DNA of 64,000 bases, taken from assembly GCA_023846275.1 (NCBI GenBank), contig CM043870.1, positions 7,005,527 through 7,069,526 on the forward strand. Reading direction: 5' to 3'. Made by a program: the position numbers and the translations under genes. Source of the DNA: Vanilla planifolia. Taxonomy: Eukaryota; Streptophyta; Magnoliopsida; Asparagales; Orchidaceae. The stretch's first letter is position 1. Each line of letters starts with the position of its first letter. The notes under the pieces are model-generated. The model searched no databases. It was not told the origin of the DNA and saw only the letters and a list, made by a program, of their open reading frames with translations. Shown piece after piece: positions 11,831 to 23,753 of the stretch.

Positions 11831-14800
11831 TCAAACTTCATATCCAGGATTAACTTTCTGCTGGATATTATCATAACTTTCCAATTCATGCATATCATCC
11901 AAGCTTCCTAAAAATAGGGGAAGACGTTGGTGCAACTCAACTGGTTGGATTGAAAGAATCCGTGTTTTGCCATCTGATCCTTTCCCTCCAGCATGTTCAA
12001 CAAGAAAACTAAGAGGATTTGCTTCATAAACTAAGCGAAGATGATCTCTGGGGTTCATCACAATCCCGCCATATATAAGAGTTCTATGGAAATCGGCCAC
12101 AAGAGAGCATATATAGCGAGCAGAATACTTCTTAGGAAACTTCCCTTTCCCTTGTCTAATGGTGTCGATGTACTGCCTTAATCCACAAGGCCAGTCGAAG
12201 TACCTTGCATCATTCACTGAATAAATTTGACCTGACATCAGCCAAGAATAAGCACGTTATTAATTTATATGGATTTCTGGGGCTAACGTTACACAAAAAA
12301 GACAAAAAAAAACAATGAAGAATTAGGTCCTTTCATGGAAGAAAAACAATGGAGTTAATTGGATCTGAAGGTACCCCTATGGGGAATTCTTATGAAGGGA
12401 TGTGTGAGAACAAAATCTCCAGTTGAGTGATCCAAGGTGAACGCATGAGTTCCTGAACCAAAGCTGAGGCATAAAATGGTTGCGGAAGAATACAAGGCGT
12501 AGCCAGCAGCAACCAGTCTTCTACCACTTTGGAGAGCATTAAGCTGTGCTTTTTCTTCTGCAGGTAGGTGATCCAATTCTACAAGCCTATTGTAGATTCC
12601 AAATATTGTCCCGGTAGGAATAGAAACATCAATATTACGAGAACCATCTAGAGGATCTATTACAATAACAAATGGCCCATCATCTGCAATCCAAACAGGA
12701 AAATCATCTTCTTCAGATGCCATAACACAAGCTTTACCCGAGTTTCTAAGTGAGGATAATATGATATCATTCTGCAAGAAAGGAACATTGACTAGTGAGG
12801 ACGTAAGCACAATATTAAGATAAATAATTTGCTAGAGTAATGCAAATTATGAAATGAGACAAAGAAACAGTAAAGGATAAATTGCTCAAGAATTCCCAAA
12901 TCCATGATCCCTTTTCAAATTCATACGTTTTAGCCAAGGATCACATGGTTTTGAAAAACTGATAAGTTTTGTAGAATTTCTTTGGCAATACTTTTGTTCT
13001 AGTGCAAAAAACAATAGAACAAGCCATTAACTGCAACCATGTGAAGAAACCAATGGCCAAATGATTTTCAGGATGATTCCCATAATTTCTCCAGTTTTCG
13101 AAAGTACCAGAATTGCATCACAGCAATGGCAACCACAACAACCACAAGATCAATGCAAGGCATGTGAGTTGCAATTGGGGCAGTGCTACAAACATAGGCA
13201 ATTTCGAAAATGGAGATAATCTATGCAAAACATAACAATAGTGACAACTGTTTACTTGGAAGGTCAGTAGTAGTCCAATTACAACTAAGCAAATAACAGC
13301 AGACCTGGAAGTTGGCGCCCTAAATTGGTTACAATAAAGACAACTAGTTTTCCCTAGTTCCACTCCTCAAATCACCACTTTATCATCCAAATCAACATGA
13401 AAAAAAGCAGTTTTGAAATCAAATTATTCCAGGTGTAAGTCATCATCAATAGCAATACTAAACAATAGGCATATGGTTTTAACATTTACCATTGGTGAGA
13501 AAATCTTGTTCTAATCAACTCCTTTCTAGAAAATCTTTGATTAACAATGGTAACTTTTAACATTTACTTCTAGTAGCCTCTTCTTTTTTATATAGAATAG
13601 GATAAGTTGAACACAAACTAACTCTCATGACACATGACATGATTCATTTCTCATAATGACTCATCTTGATTTATTTATGATTTCAGATAAAATCCCACCT
13701 AATTTATTCCATATGATGACTTATTATGATTCAAAGAAGATATGTTCATCATGAAGATCTCTTTAGATTATATTCTTAGATCTATAAAATCTCCCTTATC
13801 ATCTTTTTATTTTGAGTTTCCTAAAATAAGTATCAGAATATGACATCATTTTTTTATTTTATTTGAAATCACTATTTATTTCTTCATGTCTTGCTTCCTT
13901 AAATATGCTATTATGCATTAAGCAGATTTTGATTAAGATTTTTAATGCTACGAACACTTAATTCCTTCTATTATGGTTTTTGTGAACTCTCGTATTTAAA
14001 GAAATCATGAGATGAATAAATTTTTTAAAAAGAGATGAGTGATTATGAAAAAAACAATTCTTTCATAAATTGACCATCTATTTTTTTTATGATTCTTGGT
14101 GCTGATCCTAGGAGTGGTTAATGACCTTGTTTATCTTTTTTTTTTTCCCTTTTCTTCAATGCATTTTTGTCTCCAATTTACTCGCCATCAATTGGTATCA
14201 GAGCATAACCTCACATGTTTCATCCATCTTAACAAACAAAATATTCCTAACAGTCACCAACAAAAACGCTAGTCTCCTAGCTCTAGTAGCCATTACCATC
14301 TTCACAAATACTATTTCTATGCATCGCCATTGTGTAACCCTTCCAATAGTCATTTCCATCTTCTCTACCATGATAAACACCATTTCGTCATTTCTCCTCC
14401 ATGGAAGAAAGAACAAAACCAACGAACCAAAAGGCTATCATGTTCGCCACTCTAACAAAATGAAACGTCGTTGAACATTGTCAACCTTCTTCCCTATCAC
14501 AATCAACAACTCTTTGTGCACTTTCTACTTTCTTGTAGAGCTCGTCCCCATAATATCATCCTTATCAATATGACCAACAAATGCTTCCCCATCCACCATT
14601 GCAAGTTGCCCTCACTAGAACCATCCAAAAAGAGCATCTCACCTACCTTGTTTTACCTAAAAACCACCACTCTTAATGTTTCATGACAACGTGCACATTT
14701 AGTGAAAACTCTGTCATTGCTTTGAAACACTAAAGAGCATCCTAACCCACCACTGATTAGCATGCATTGTTCCCCTAAGTTGTCATAGGTTGTGACCATC

Positions 14801-17800
14801 CTACTAGAATATATACCCTTTGGGTAGCAACAAAAAAGTTACTTCAACAAATTTCAATTTAAACTATACATGATATTTTTAATTTTTGAATTAAAAAATT
14901 CTAGAAATTGTCAAAAATTCTGGAAAAACAAAGAAAATTAAAAATTACAGAATAATAAAAAATTACAAAAAAAATTGAGAAAAAAATTTGAGGATGCAAA
15001 ATTTTGCTAAATGAGATACATATTTGAAAGTTTAAATTTGTTTTTACACTTTTTAATTTGATTGTTGTTCAATCTCTTATTTTTAAAATATGTTAATCCT
15101 TTTATTTTATATCCTAAAGTTTCATATTGTCAACTACATCATAAGTATTTTCATTTTATTATAATCATGATAAAAAAGAGATATCAAAAACATATACCTC
15201 ATAATAAATTTTATTATATTAACATCTCTTACATATTATCTAATTATTATTTTTAAGTTCTTACTAATACACCTATTGAATGCTTCTCTAAGAAACTATA
15301 CAAATAAAATTCATGATAATTGTATGATAAAATTGGTTTCATCTTATTTTACTTAAGAAAAATTAAATCTATCCCACATCTTAAATCTTATTTTATTTTT
15401 TTTTTCTAAATTGAACTCAAATTATAATCACCCAAGAAAACTCTTTGCTTATCTATTATGAAAATTATCTAAAAAATATTTGGTATGATATAACTAATCC
15501 TTCTTTTTGTCATGATTTTTTCTTGATCTCACAAAAATCTAACTCAAGAGGATCCTGAACCTTCTAAGATTTCTAAGCCTTCCAACCCTTCCAAGTCATC
15601 TAAGCTCTGTCTATCTAAATACATTATTTTGGAATTTGAGTTAATAGAATCTCCAAAATAGAATATGTTAAGCTTGTTTTACCATCAAGAATTTCTTTGT
15701 CACTATTCTTTGCTCCATTATTGAGTATCAAAATTTCTTCCCCTAGTCATGGATTTAGTTGCATTTCTAAATTAACTTTGCATAAAATTTCAATCTAACT
15801 ATCAAATTAGAGATTATATTTTTACGATAATTTGCAACCACTAGTATTACCTGTAAACTCTAAGATTTGAAAAGATATGTAATCATTTGTTGGATCATAT
15901 TAAAAGAGATCTCTAAATTAGTTTAAAGCATAGAACTTATTTATGCTAAAGTCACATTATTGCCAACCCCCAAACAATTTGATTTCACTAACCTTCATAT
16001 TGGAGAGACATTTTGAATGTTTGTTATAACATAAGAGATTTCACTTGGACAAAACTACAAATAGCTTATAGTATTTTATCTCTTATTATAGTAAACTTGG
16101 GGATGAGTTCTTTTCACAAAAGAAGAAAATGATATAGAATATAATGTGCTGAACACATGATAATTTGGATGACACATGATATGATTTATTTCTTAAAATA
16201 ATTCAACTTGGTTTATTTGTAGTTTATAGTGACATTTAGTTATGATATTTCATCATCATTCATAAGAGATTGAATTATCATGGAGATCTTTCTTAAATCC
16301 CCTTCTTGAATGCATAAAATCTTTTTTATTATCTTTTCATTTAAGTTTTCTAAAATAAGTGCCATGATATGATATGGTATTGTTTTTTTTTTATTTGAGA
16401 TCTCAATTTATTGGTTCATGTCTTTCTTCTTAAAATATGTTATTACATATTAAGAAGAGCTTGTTTCACATTTTCAATATAAAGAACATTTTTTTTCTTT
16501 TCTTTATGACATTCATAAACTCTTGCATTTAAAGATGTAAGAAGATAAATAAATCTTTTAGAGGTTATAAATGATTATGAAAAATAAATTGCATAGTTTA
16601 GTGACTGATTTGCTCTTAAGGGTGCTTAATAGCCTCCTATACCTCTCTTTTTCTCCCATTTCTTTGATGCATTCTTTCTCGACTATGCTCACCATCATTT
16701 TCATTGTAAAAGCTAACTAAATATGCAAACTCTTCCTACCTTTTGACAGTGTAGACAACTCCCACATAGCATTTTTTTTTGTAGTGATGCAATCGTTTCC
16801 TTCATTGCACACACCCACTTGAAAAAATCTTCTAAATGCTTAACCTCATAGTTCTCCAACAATTGTCAAATGCAAATAATAAAGAAAATGTGAATATCTT
16901 TAAAGTAATCTCAGGGTACTACACGGCTATCGTACGGGTAGGGTGACTGGCACTATTATGTACAAACTTGGGTCATTCGTAGTTGTAAACTCCACATTTG
17001 CAACAACCTCTGCTTTATGATGCATTAATTGTTAGATTCATGGGCATACTGATTCTTGTATGGCCATAAGTCATCATACGTAAAATCATTGGTTCAAATA
17101 ATTTTGTACCATACTGTAACACAAATGATAGCCAAATTTATCCATGTCATATCCAATGAAGTAGTATAATATGACCTTAACATGTAGGTTATCCTATCAC
17201 TCCAAGTCATTATATGCATAGGACAAACATCCAAACACTCCTAATTAGTACATGCTTACTTTCCCATCCATATCAAAGCACAATCCACCAACAAACTTTA
17301 TTCACTCATGTCACATACCTTTTCCATAACTACTAATTAGCTCGCTTTTGTTAAACCCATGCTTGATTTGTCTTCTAATGCTTCCACGAAAAAATAATCC
17401 ATAAACATATCCCTTGCACACTTGAAGAATGCCCATAACAAAGCAAATTTTCTCATGCTTGTCCATGTGCACCATCCCACATCACTTATGCTCATACTCG
17501 TTCATTGCATTATACCAGGTGCACCCACAATTATACACTTGAGCACATGCAACCGTGATATTAATCTCAAGATATCAGACATATAGAATAAGATTCTTTT
17601 CATATCCATATGAATTGTATTGACCTCCATTGCTTAACATTTAGGGGCATCATTACTGAGTGAACACTACTATTGTGAAAATGTATATCTACAATTCTAT
17701 TCATCAAATTCAAACTAGTTCAATAAAAGTTAGTTAACATTGCAGGAGATTAGTCGTCCTGAATTCATTAGAACTACGAAATATGACAATCGACTACCGA

Positions 17801-18211
17801 GACTATATCGAGCGACTTGGGATCATCCCTTCCGGAAGAAGAAGACCCAACGTCTCCACCGCCAGCCCCGACGATGTTGGAGTTTAAAGGAGAAGCAATC
17901 AACGCAGCTATGCGTTTGCAGGCATACTGGAGATGGGTGACCAAGATAGCGAGATCGTCACCCACGTTTGCCCCTCCCTTCCCCAAATATTCAATCAAGG
18001 TGCGGGTCCCCTCGCCATCAATTGCAGCCATCTCGGACCTAACAGCTCGCTGGCACGTTAAGGACGGTCTAGCCGTCGCAGGAAAATGTGCGAGTGAGAC
18101 AACCGTCACAGGGATGGCTGTGGAGGAGCTCTGTGGTGCCCCGAGAGGTCGAAGAGAAGGCGGGAAAACTACAATAGATTTAGGGTTTGAAGGGAGACAC
18201 GAGAACTGCAT
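11831..18211 (-). CDS. CFBP2: Chloroplast fructose-1,6-bisphosphatase, type 2
   Basis: Three exons on the minus strand, 18211-17798, 12771-12375 and 12231-11831, give 403 residues. Junctions are DIVS|NDIILSS (phase 0) and IPHRG|QIYSV (phase 1), all GT-AG. Residues 1-~60 are Ser/Pro/Ala-rich and look like a plastid transit peptide. The metal and substrate residues of FBPases are visible: SEED (157-160), DPLDGSRNID (177-186), the sugar-phosphate segment RYICSLVADFHRT (309-321) and YEAN (339-342). The enzyme hydrolyses fructose 1,6-bisphosphate to fructose 6-phosphate. It lacks the cysteine-bearing regulatory loop of the light-activated Calvin-cycle isoform, and the GSRNID spelling and the GDDL..LLAHLQYACKRI-like start match plant cpFBPase2. 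Intron 1 is about 5.0 kb and hosts an LTR element. The 5' end faces the LLPH-like gene. Confidence 0.93.
13575..14190 (+). repeat. Left LTR of the element in FBPase intron 1
   Basis: Shares collinear blocks with the right copy: GAACACA then GACACATGA, CATGATT/ATGATTTATTTCT, TTTTCTAAAATAAGT-like, TTCATGTCTT and a terminal CACCATCA/CGCCATCA. Ends in CA directly before the primer-binding site. Confidence 0.7.
14193..14204 (+). promoter_or_regulatory. Retrotransposon primer-binding site
   Basis: TGGTATCAGAGC, complementary to the 3' end of plant initiator tRNA-Met, two bases after the left LTR. This fixes the LTR boundary and the element's orientation. Confidence 0.85.
16112..16697 (+). repeat. 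Right LTR of the element in FBPase intron 1
   Basis: Direct copy of the left LTR, with many substitutions and small indels, implying an old insertion. Ends ...CTCACCATCA at 16697. Confidence 0.7.
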
Positions 18212-18481
18212 TGCTATTTCCTCCCGTTTTGACTACGGAAACAGATGTCCGGGAGGACGAGGATATCTGTTGCGCTTCAAAACTCATTTTTTAGAATAAT
18301 ATTTAATATATAATATAATAAATAATATGATATTATATTAAACTTTTATTATGAAAAATTCACACTAAAGACACGTAAATTTTACATGCTAATATATATT
18401 ATCGTAAACGGCGAACGCCGCTGCAAACCCTAAAACCTCGTCTGTATTGTACCGGAAGGGAGACCGAGGCGGCTAAGGGAG
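18212..18481. promoter_or_regulatory. Divergent promoter region between FBPase and LLPH-like genes
   Basis: Only 270 bp separate the two start codons, so both 5' UTRs and promoters must lie here or overlap the genes. The middle is a very AT-rich stretch (about 18296-18350). A telo-box AAACCCTAA lies at 18425-18433 on the LLPH-like side. Confidence 0.7.
18425..18433 (+). promoter_or_regulatory. Telo-box
   Basis: AAACCCTAA about 50 bases before the LLPH-like ATG. This element is common in promoters and leaders of plant ribosomal-protein and ribosome-biogenesis genes, which fits the neighbour. Confidence 0.6.
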
Positions 18482-21400
18482 ATGGCGAAATCTATGAGGT
18501 CTAAGAGAAAGAAGAGATTGAGATCATTGAGGAGGGAGATAGCCGAATGCTTTTACGAGAAGAAAGAGTCCGCCAAGCTCGCTGTGCAGGAGGCCGCCCT
18601 CGCTGCACCAAAGCTTCCCGTACCCGAGAACGAGCGTGGACAAGCCGAACCCTCAACCGTCATGGGTTAGCTCTATCCTCCATTTGCTATGCATCTTGCT
18701 GTGTGAAGCCCCGTGATTTATTTAATTTGATGTTGTTTTTTTTTTCTTTCTAATGTCATGTAAATGCTGTTCTACCTGCTATATGTTACTAATGCGTGTT
18801 TTATTGGTAATTTATCCTATGCTCTGACCTATGAGTTGTTCTGAATTCTAAATGAAGCTCTCAAAGGAATGCCTATTCGAACGTGGTGGTGTTGTAGGTT
18901 TTGTTGGTCTAAATGTTGAACTTATCTGAATTGTTGGAATGTAAGAAAGAATCATTATTGTATTGCATGTTAGGTTGTTGGGCTTTAGCATAAGCCAACA
19001 TTTGTTTATTGATGTACTAATGGCTTTCAATCTTCCAAATGACTGCTGTATTTTCTAGAAAGCACTACTTGTTACCGTAATATGTTGAATGTTTTTGTTG
19101 CACCTTAATGTTTTTTATTATTATTTTAGGGCTAGGAAGTGGTATACCAAAATGCAGTTCACTGAGCACTGTGATCTTTTGAATGCAAGTTTCATTTCAT
19201 TAATCACTGTTTAAGAGTTTTTCTTTTCCTTTCTTTTTTCCCTTTTGTTATTGCTTAGCCAAGGTTAAGTTAAGGTTTCCTTTTATCTTTGCAAGCATAC
19301 CTTGAAATCATTAGGGGATAAAAATTATGAGTTCGGATTTCAAAGTTAAACAAAAAAGGGGGACACATGTGAATCATGAGGAGCAAACCTCTTGTGGCAA
19401 TGAAGGATAGCAGTGCTAAATTGAAGGTTGTCATGTTCAATCACGGGGGAACTAAATGTTTGTCTTGCCATTGGATTTTCTAATCACTAGAATGAAAAGG
19501 GGCAAAATAAGAGGTTTCTGTGAGCAGCCAAAAAAGTTCTAATCTGATTGCTCATTCAACCAGATTGAACTGTTTGATGGTCGGCCAAATCATCTAATTG
19601 ATTGATTGTACCATCGCATTGGGTCAGAATTCAGAATTTAAAACAAGTTGGAGGAATTATAACTTGCTAGTTTGATGTGTTTGGTAATCAAAGTTTACTT
19701 GTAGTTTTTGGCTTTTAGGAATTTAAGTATCTAAGAAAAATAGAAAGGATGGTTAGGATTGATGTGAGCTTTTTTATTCTTGCAAGCACAAGATATGGTA
19801 AAGTTTAGGAATTAGATTCTATTTTTTATTAGATTGATTTTGTTTGGTCCCTTGTGGTTTTAATTTATAAAAGTGAACCCCAAGTGGCAGTAAAGATCGA
19901 TTAACATATTGTCTGGTTTTGATATAATGCTTGCGCAATCTAAGTAATTAAACAAACATTGGTGAAATCATTTTCTATTGTTCTCAATTACCCTCTTTCT
20001 TCCACCCCTAGAAGTAATAAAATAGACTTTTGGAGATCAAGGAGTTCTTTAGGGAACAGAAGCATAACAACAAGATGAGAGAAACCACAATTCACTGTGT
20101 TAATCTTGAACCAGGTTGATTGTTGGTTTTGCTGAAATTCGTATGATGGTTTTTATTTTGCATAAATTTGGAACCTTACTTAAACTGTCATTGGTGCAAG
20201 GCCTTGTTTCACACTAATGAAAGAAAAAAGGGCCAAGATCGTTATTAGGAGTGTCAATAGATTTTATGCTGTTTATTTTGTGTGTGTGTGTGTGTGTTTT
20301 GAGGGGATTGGGGAAAAAACTTTCTTGGTGTAGGAATAGCCGATGTATTATTTCATTTTTTTTTAATTTTTATTGGATCATAACTATTATTGTATTTGTT
20401 GTTGTGTGATTGTTTTGGGTGTTTTGGTGGGTAGATGGATTGGTTGGTGGGAGGAAGGGAGAAGGAAGGGGGCAGGAGGCTGAGCTTCCACAATGTAGGA
20501 GTAAATGGTGTTTAATTTTTTTTTTTTTTTTTGTAGTTTTATTTTGTCATGATCATTTTATATTTTTATTTGTGAGCACATACCTGTAGTTATTTATTGC
20601 AGCAGAAGGAAAGAGTAGTCGATGTTTTGTAGTTATTTTATTTTTAATTTTATAAGATCATAATCTTTATACATTTTTATCTTTTGTGCTTTATTCGGTT
20701 CTTATCATTTGTTATTTATGATGATCATTATGGATGATGAATGATATGAGATTTTTTTCATTTTAGACATGTTTATTTTAACTAAGGAAAGTTAATCTAC
20801 CGATGTATTGAAATATTATTTTCTTATTAACTCTACTTCAATTAAAAATGGCGAATGTTACTTTTGTCACACTTGTCGTTGCCCCCATATTGTTAGACTA
20901 TGGTTGTCAACTACTACTTTAATTGGATTGCTATAAGACATCAATACTATTGTAAGGATTATGTATTACTATCAAATACATACATATCCAATATTGATAC
21001 TTTTCAATACTTTATTGATATGTATTTAATATGCAAAGCGATGTATCAAATGCATATGAAAAAAATCAAATGTATTATTAAAAGTGAAAGAAATTTTACC
21101 TTTTATATTATGAAACCTTTATTAGAAGATTTTTAACAATTTTGAATGATAGTACTCCACTAAATGAACTAAATATTTTTGTGTATGATAATATATTAAA
21201 TTATTATTATTATTAATTATCTTTATCAAATTTAATTGGCATTTTTTAATTATTTTTTTACTGTTGTCATATTGTTATATCCGTGTTGTATTATATCGAA
21301 ATCCTGATATCATAACCATACTTCATGGTTGGATTGCTTCTTGATCTTGATCACTATATCACCGTATCATCGTCGCTCAACATCTGACCAGGGAAACACT

Positions 21401-22390
21401 ATAACTTGTCATTTTACTGCAACTTATCTTTGGCCAGTTGCCATTGTGTGCCAATCTCCTATGCTGTTGGTCACTATAGAATCATCATCATCGCCATAAC
21501 TTTACAATTTCTCACTTCCACTTTCTAAAGAGCCCTTCCCACTTGAAACAAACAAACCCTTGGCTTCTCTCCATGATCTTGTTGCAGTAACTCGCTTCTT
21601 ATGGTGTAACTGTGTTATCTACTCCCATGCCCTTGTGTCATGCTTAACTATTTTTCTTTATCATTTTAACTAAAAGTTTCTTTCAACTCCATCCCAGATT
21701 ACAGGGTCAGTTGACTTGCTTCTAATTCACTTCCCTAGTTTTAATTATCTATTATTGCAATATAAGTAAAGAACTGATACAAAGTTGGAGCATTTCATGA
21801 GTTTTACATGTCTTTCCAATGCTTTTCAAGGAAATTTTTGAGGAGTTTGCTTTGCTAATGGATATCCTAACGTAAAGGGTTGTTTGGTATGCTTTGGAAA
21901 TGTGGATTACAAATGGTATTAGATATATTTATTTACTCCACATTCTTGTTTTCCAAATTAACAGTGAGGGGAGTTAGCTTATTCAAATACATATATTAAT
22001 ATTGTGTTGAATCAGAAATTGACACTCTCAGTCTACCTTCGTCCATGTGGAGAGCTTATTCATCATTATCACCATGTTATTGACTCAAGAGGCATTGGTC
22101 TGAAGAGCATCATAAGCATTTTTGGCAAAACTTTTCTTAGAACCCTTTTCAGAAAACTGTTGTTGAAGAAATTTGTTTTGAATGATAACATAAACTTGAT
22201 AACCCGTACCTGAACAGATGTGGAAATGGCTGATGGAGGAACATCTCATGGAGATGATTCCAGGTCACTTCTAAAGCCAACTGGAGGAGTAGGAAAGAAG
22301 CTCTTAAAGAAGAAGCTTCAACTCAAAAAGCTCAAGAAGCTCAACCGACGCGGCAAAGGCAAAGGAAAGATCAGACACAGGAAGATATAA
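18482..22390 (+). CDS. LLPH: LLPH-like small basic protein (ribosome biogenesis)
   Basis: Two exons, 18482-18665 and 22218-22390, join in phase 1 (ATGG|GTTAG ... AACAG|ATGTG) to give 118 residues reading ...VMDVEMAD... across the junction. The N-terminus MAKSMRSKRKKRLRSLRRE and the helical stretch with KKESAKLAVQEAAL are the conserved block of the LLPH/learning-associated-protein family; its homologues are nucleolar and linked to large-ribosomal-subunit assembly. The C-terminus is a Lys/Arg/Gly-rich tail (GKKLLKKK..., RRGKGKGKIRHRK) that should bind RNA and direct nuclear or nucleolar import. The intron is about 3.55 kb. The second exon alone would be missed by simple ORF searches because it is short. 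It shares its promoter region with the FBPase gene. Confidence 0.88.
20280..20297. repeat. (GT)n microsatellite
   Basis: Run of about nine GT units inside the LLPH-like intron. Confidence 0.85.
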
Positions 22391-23753
22391 CTGCCATGTG
22401 AGGAGAAGCTTTGGTTTTCAGCCCTTTGAAGCTCTTGTTTAGTTTACCTATTAGCTTTTGTGTTGCTTTTGAAGCTCAAACTCTTTTTTTAATCTCATTT
22501 CCAGCTTTGTTATTTTGCTTCAAGTTTGAAATGATTTAGTGTTTTATAGAAGCACCTCCAGCAAATTACTTCTTTGTTTGAAATTTGTGTTTGATTGGAA
22601 AAGATTAAATTGTAAAAGTTTTTTGATGAGTTCTTAATGTTCTGACAAAAATTAAGATGATAAGAAATTATAGCAATAAATAAAGATTGTAAATAAAAGA
22701 GTTAAAAGTAATGGGGGCTACATTTTCTAGTTAAATAATTAATTAAAAAATAAAAAATGATTTTATTTACTTGAATGTGATTGAAATCTTTATGAAATAT
22801 ATTTTATTTTTTTTTCCTTTACAAAGATTTAATTATTGTTAATTTATTTGAAAGATATGAAAAATAAGAAGAATAATGATGACATATATTGGGACTGTTT
22901 TGTTTATATGGTTTTGTTTTTCTAATTTTAATTTTTTACATAAATCTATCTTTTTTTATTTTGCTAAATTTTTTCTTAATTTTGTTCCTTTTTTTTTCTT
23001 TAGTGTTTTATATTAATCAGTCTCTTTATTAACTTCAAAACACACAAATTGATCCTTCAATTAGATATCACATAACAACTTATTCTTGTATTTTTAATAA
23101 AATGTGTATATTTATGTTGATATTTTGCAAAAAAAATTATAGCCGTTGTAACACTTATTTGTCTCTTTGATCAATATTGTCATATTTAACATCATGCTTT
23201 TAGATTGAAATAATTATGAATTAAAATTTATAATTTCTTTTTATATTATTGTTTTGGGTGATTTTTGTGTATATGAAATATAATATTTTTTTCAATTAAG
23301 TCAATTAATTCCTTTTTTTGATCTCGGGTACATAAATACAACTAATTTGTTCATTATCTCGACGACAAGTCTAATTTAATAAAGCGCGTGGTCGCGTGTT
23401 TTGGTTTTGCGTTGTTGACCCTTCCCAATATTTCCGACCTCGCAGCTGATCTTTTCTCTCTTTCTCCTCCGCAGTCGTCTCTCTACCTTTCGCCGGCAAA
23501 GTAGACCGCTGCCCGCCTTCCTTCGTCTTTCCCTCTTCTTTGTCTAACGTGCCCTTCTTCGAAGAGAAAGAATATTAGGAAATGAAAGAGCTTTGATAGG
23601 GCCGAGGAAGCGAGAGAGATAGAGGGAAGGAGAGAGAGACCTAGGCAGTTAATAAAATAGGAAAGGAGATAGATGTTCTTTGAAAAAGTAGGATCAAGTA
23701 TCTACTCTCTCGTAGATCAACCCATCTGATATTTCCTTCCATCTCGCGAGAGG
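22391..23753. other. Intergenic DNA and ALIS promoter/5' leader
   Basis: AT-rich to about 23370, then abruptly GC- and pyrimidine-rich (TCTTTCTCC-type runs, 23440-23560) followed by a purine-rich stretch (AGAGAGA, 23600-23640). This pattern is typical of a plant 5' leader and core promoter and precedes the ALIS start by about 300 bp. No ORF of note. Confidence 0.6.

Larger units (their letters stand above)
13575..16697 (+). mobile_element. Two-LTR, apparently non-coding retrotransposon in FBPase intron 1
   Basis: Two diverged direct repeats of about 600 bp (13575-14190 and 16112-16697) flank about 1.9 kb. Immediately inside the left repeat is a perfect initiator-Met-type primer-binding site TGGTATCAGAGC (14193-14204), one of the commonest in plant copia and gypsy elements, and both repeats end in CCATCA. 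A purine-rich GGGGATGAG lies just before the right repeat. The internal region shows no gag or pol domains, so this is a non-autonomous or gutted element. It lies antisense to the host gene. Left LTR start is uncertain by some tens of bases. Confidence 0.75.

Noticed and set aside
14121..14474. 117-codon plus-strand ORF spanning an LTR end
   Set aside because: Crosses the LTR boundary and primer-binding site; low-complexity hydrophobic peptide with no gag similarity.
17817..18299. 160-codon plus-strand ORF over FBPase exon 1
   Set aside because: Antisense shadow; the minus strand encodes the FBPase N-terminus with a clean donor.
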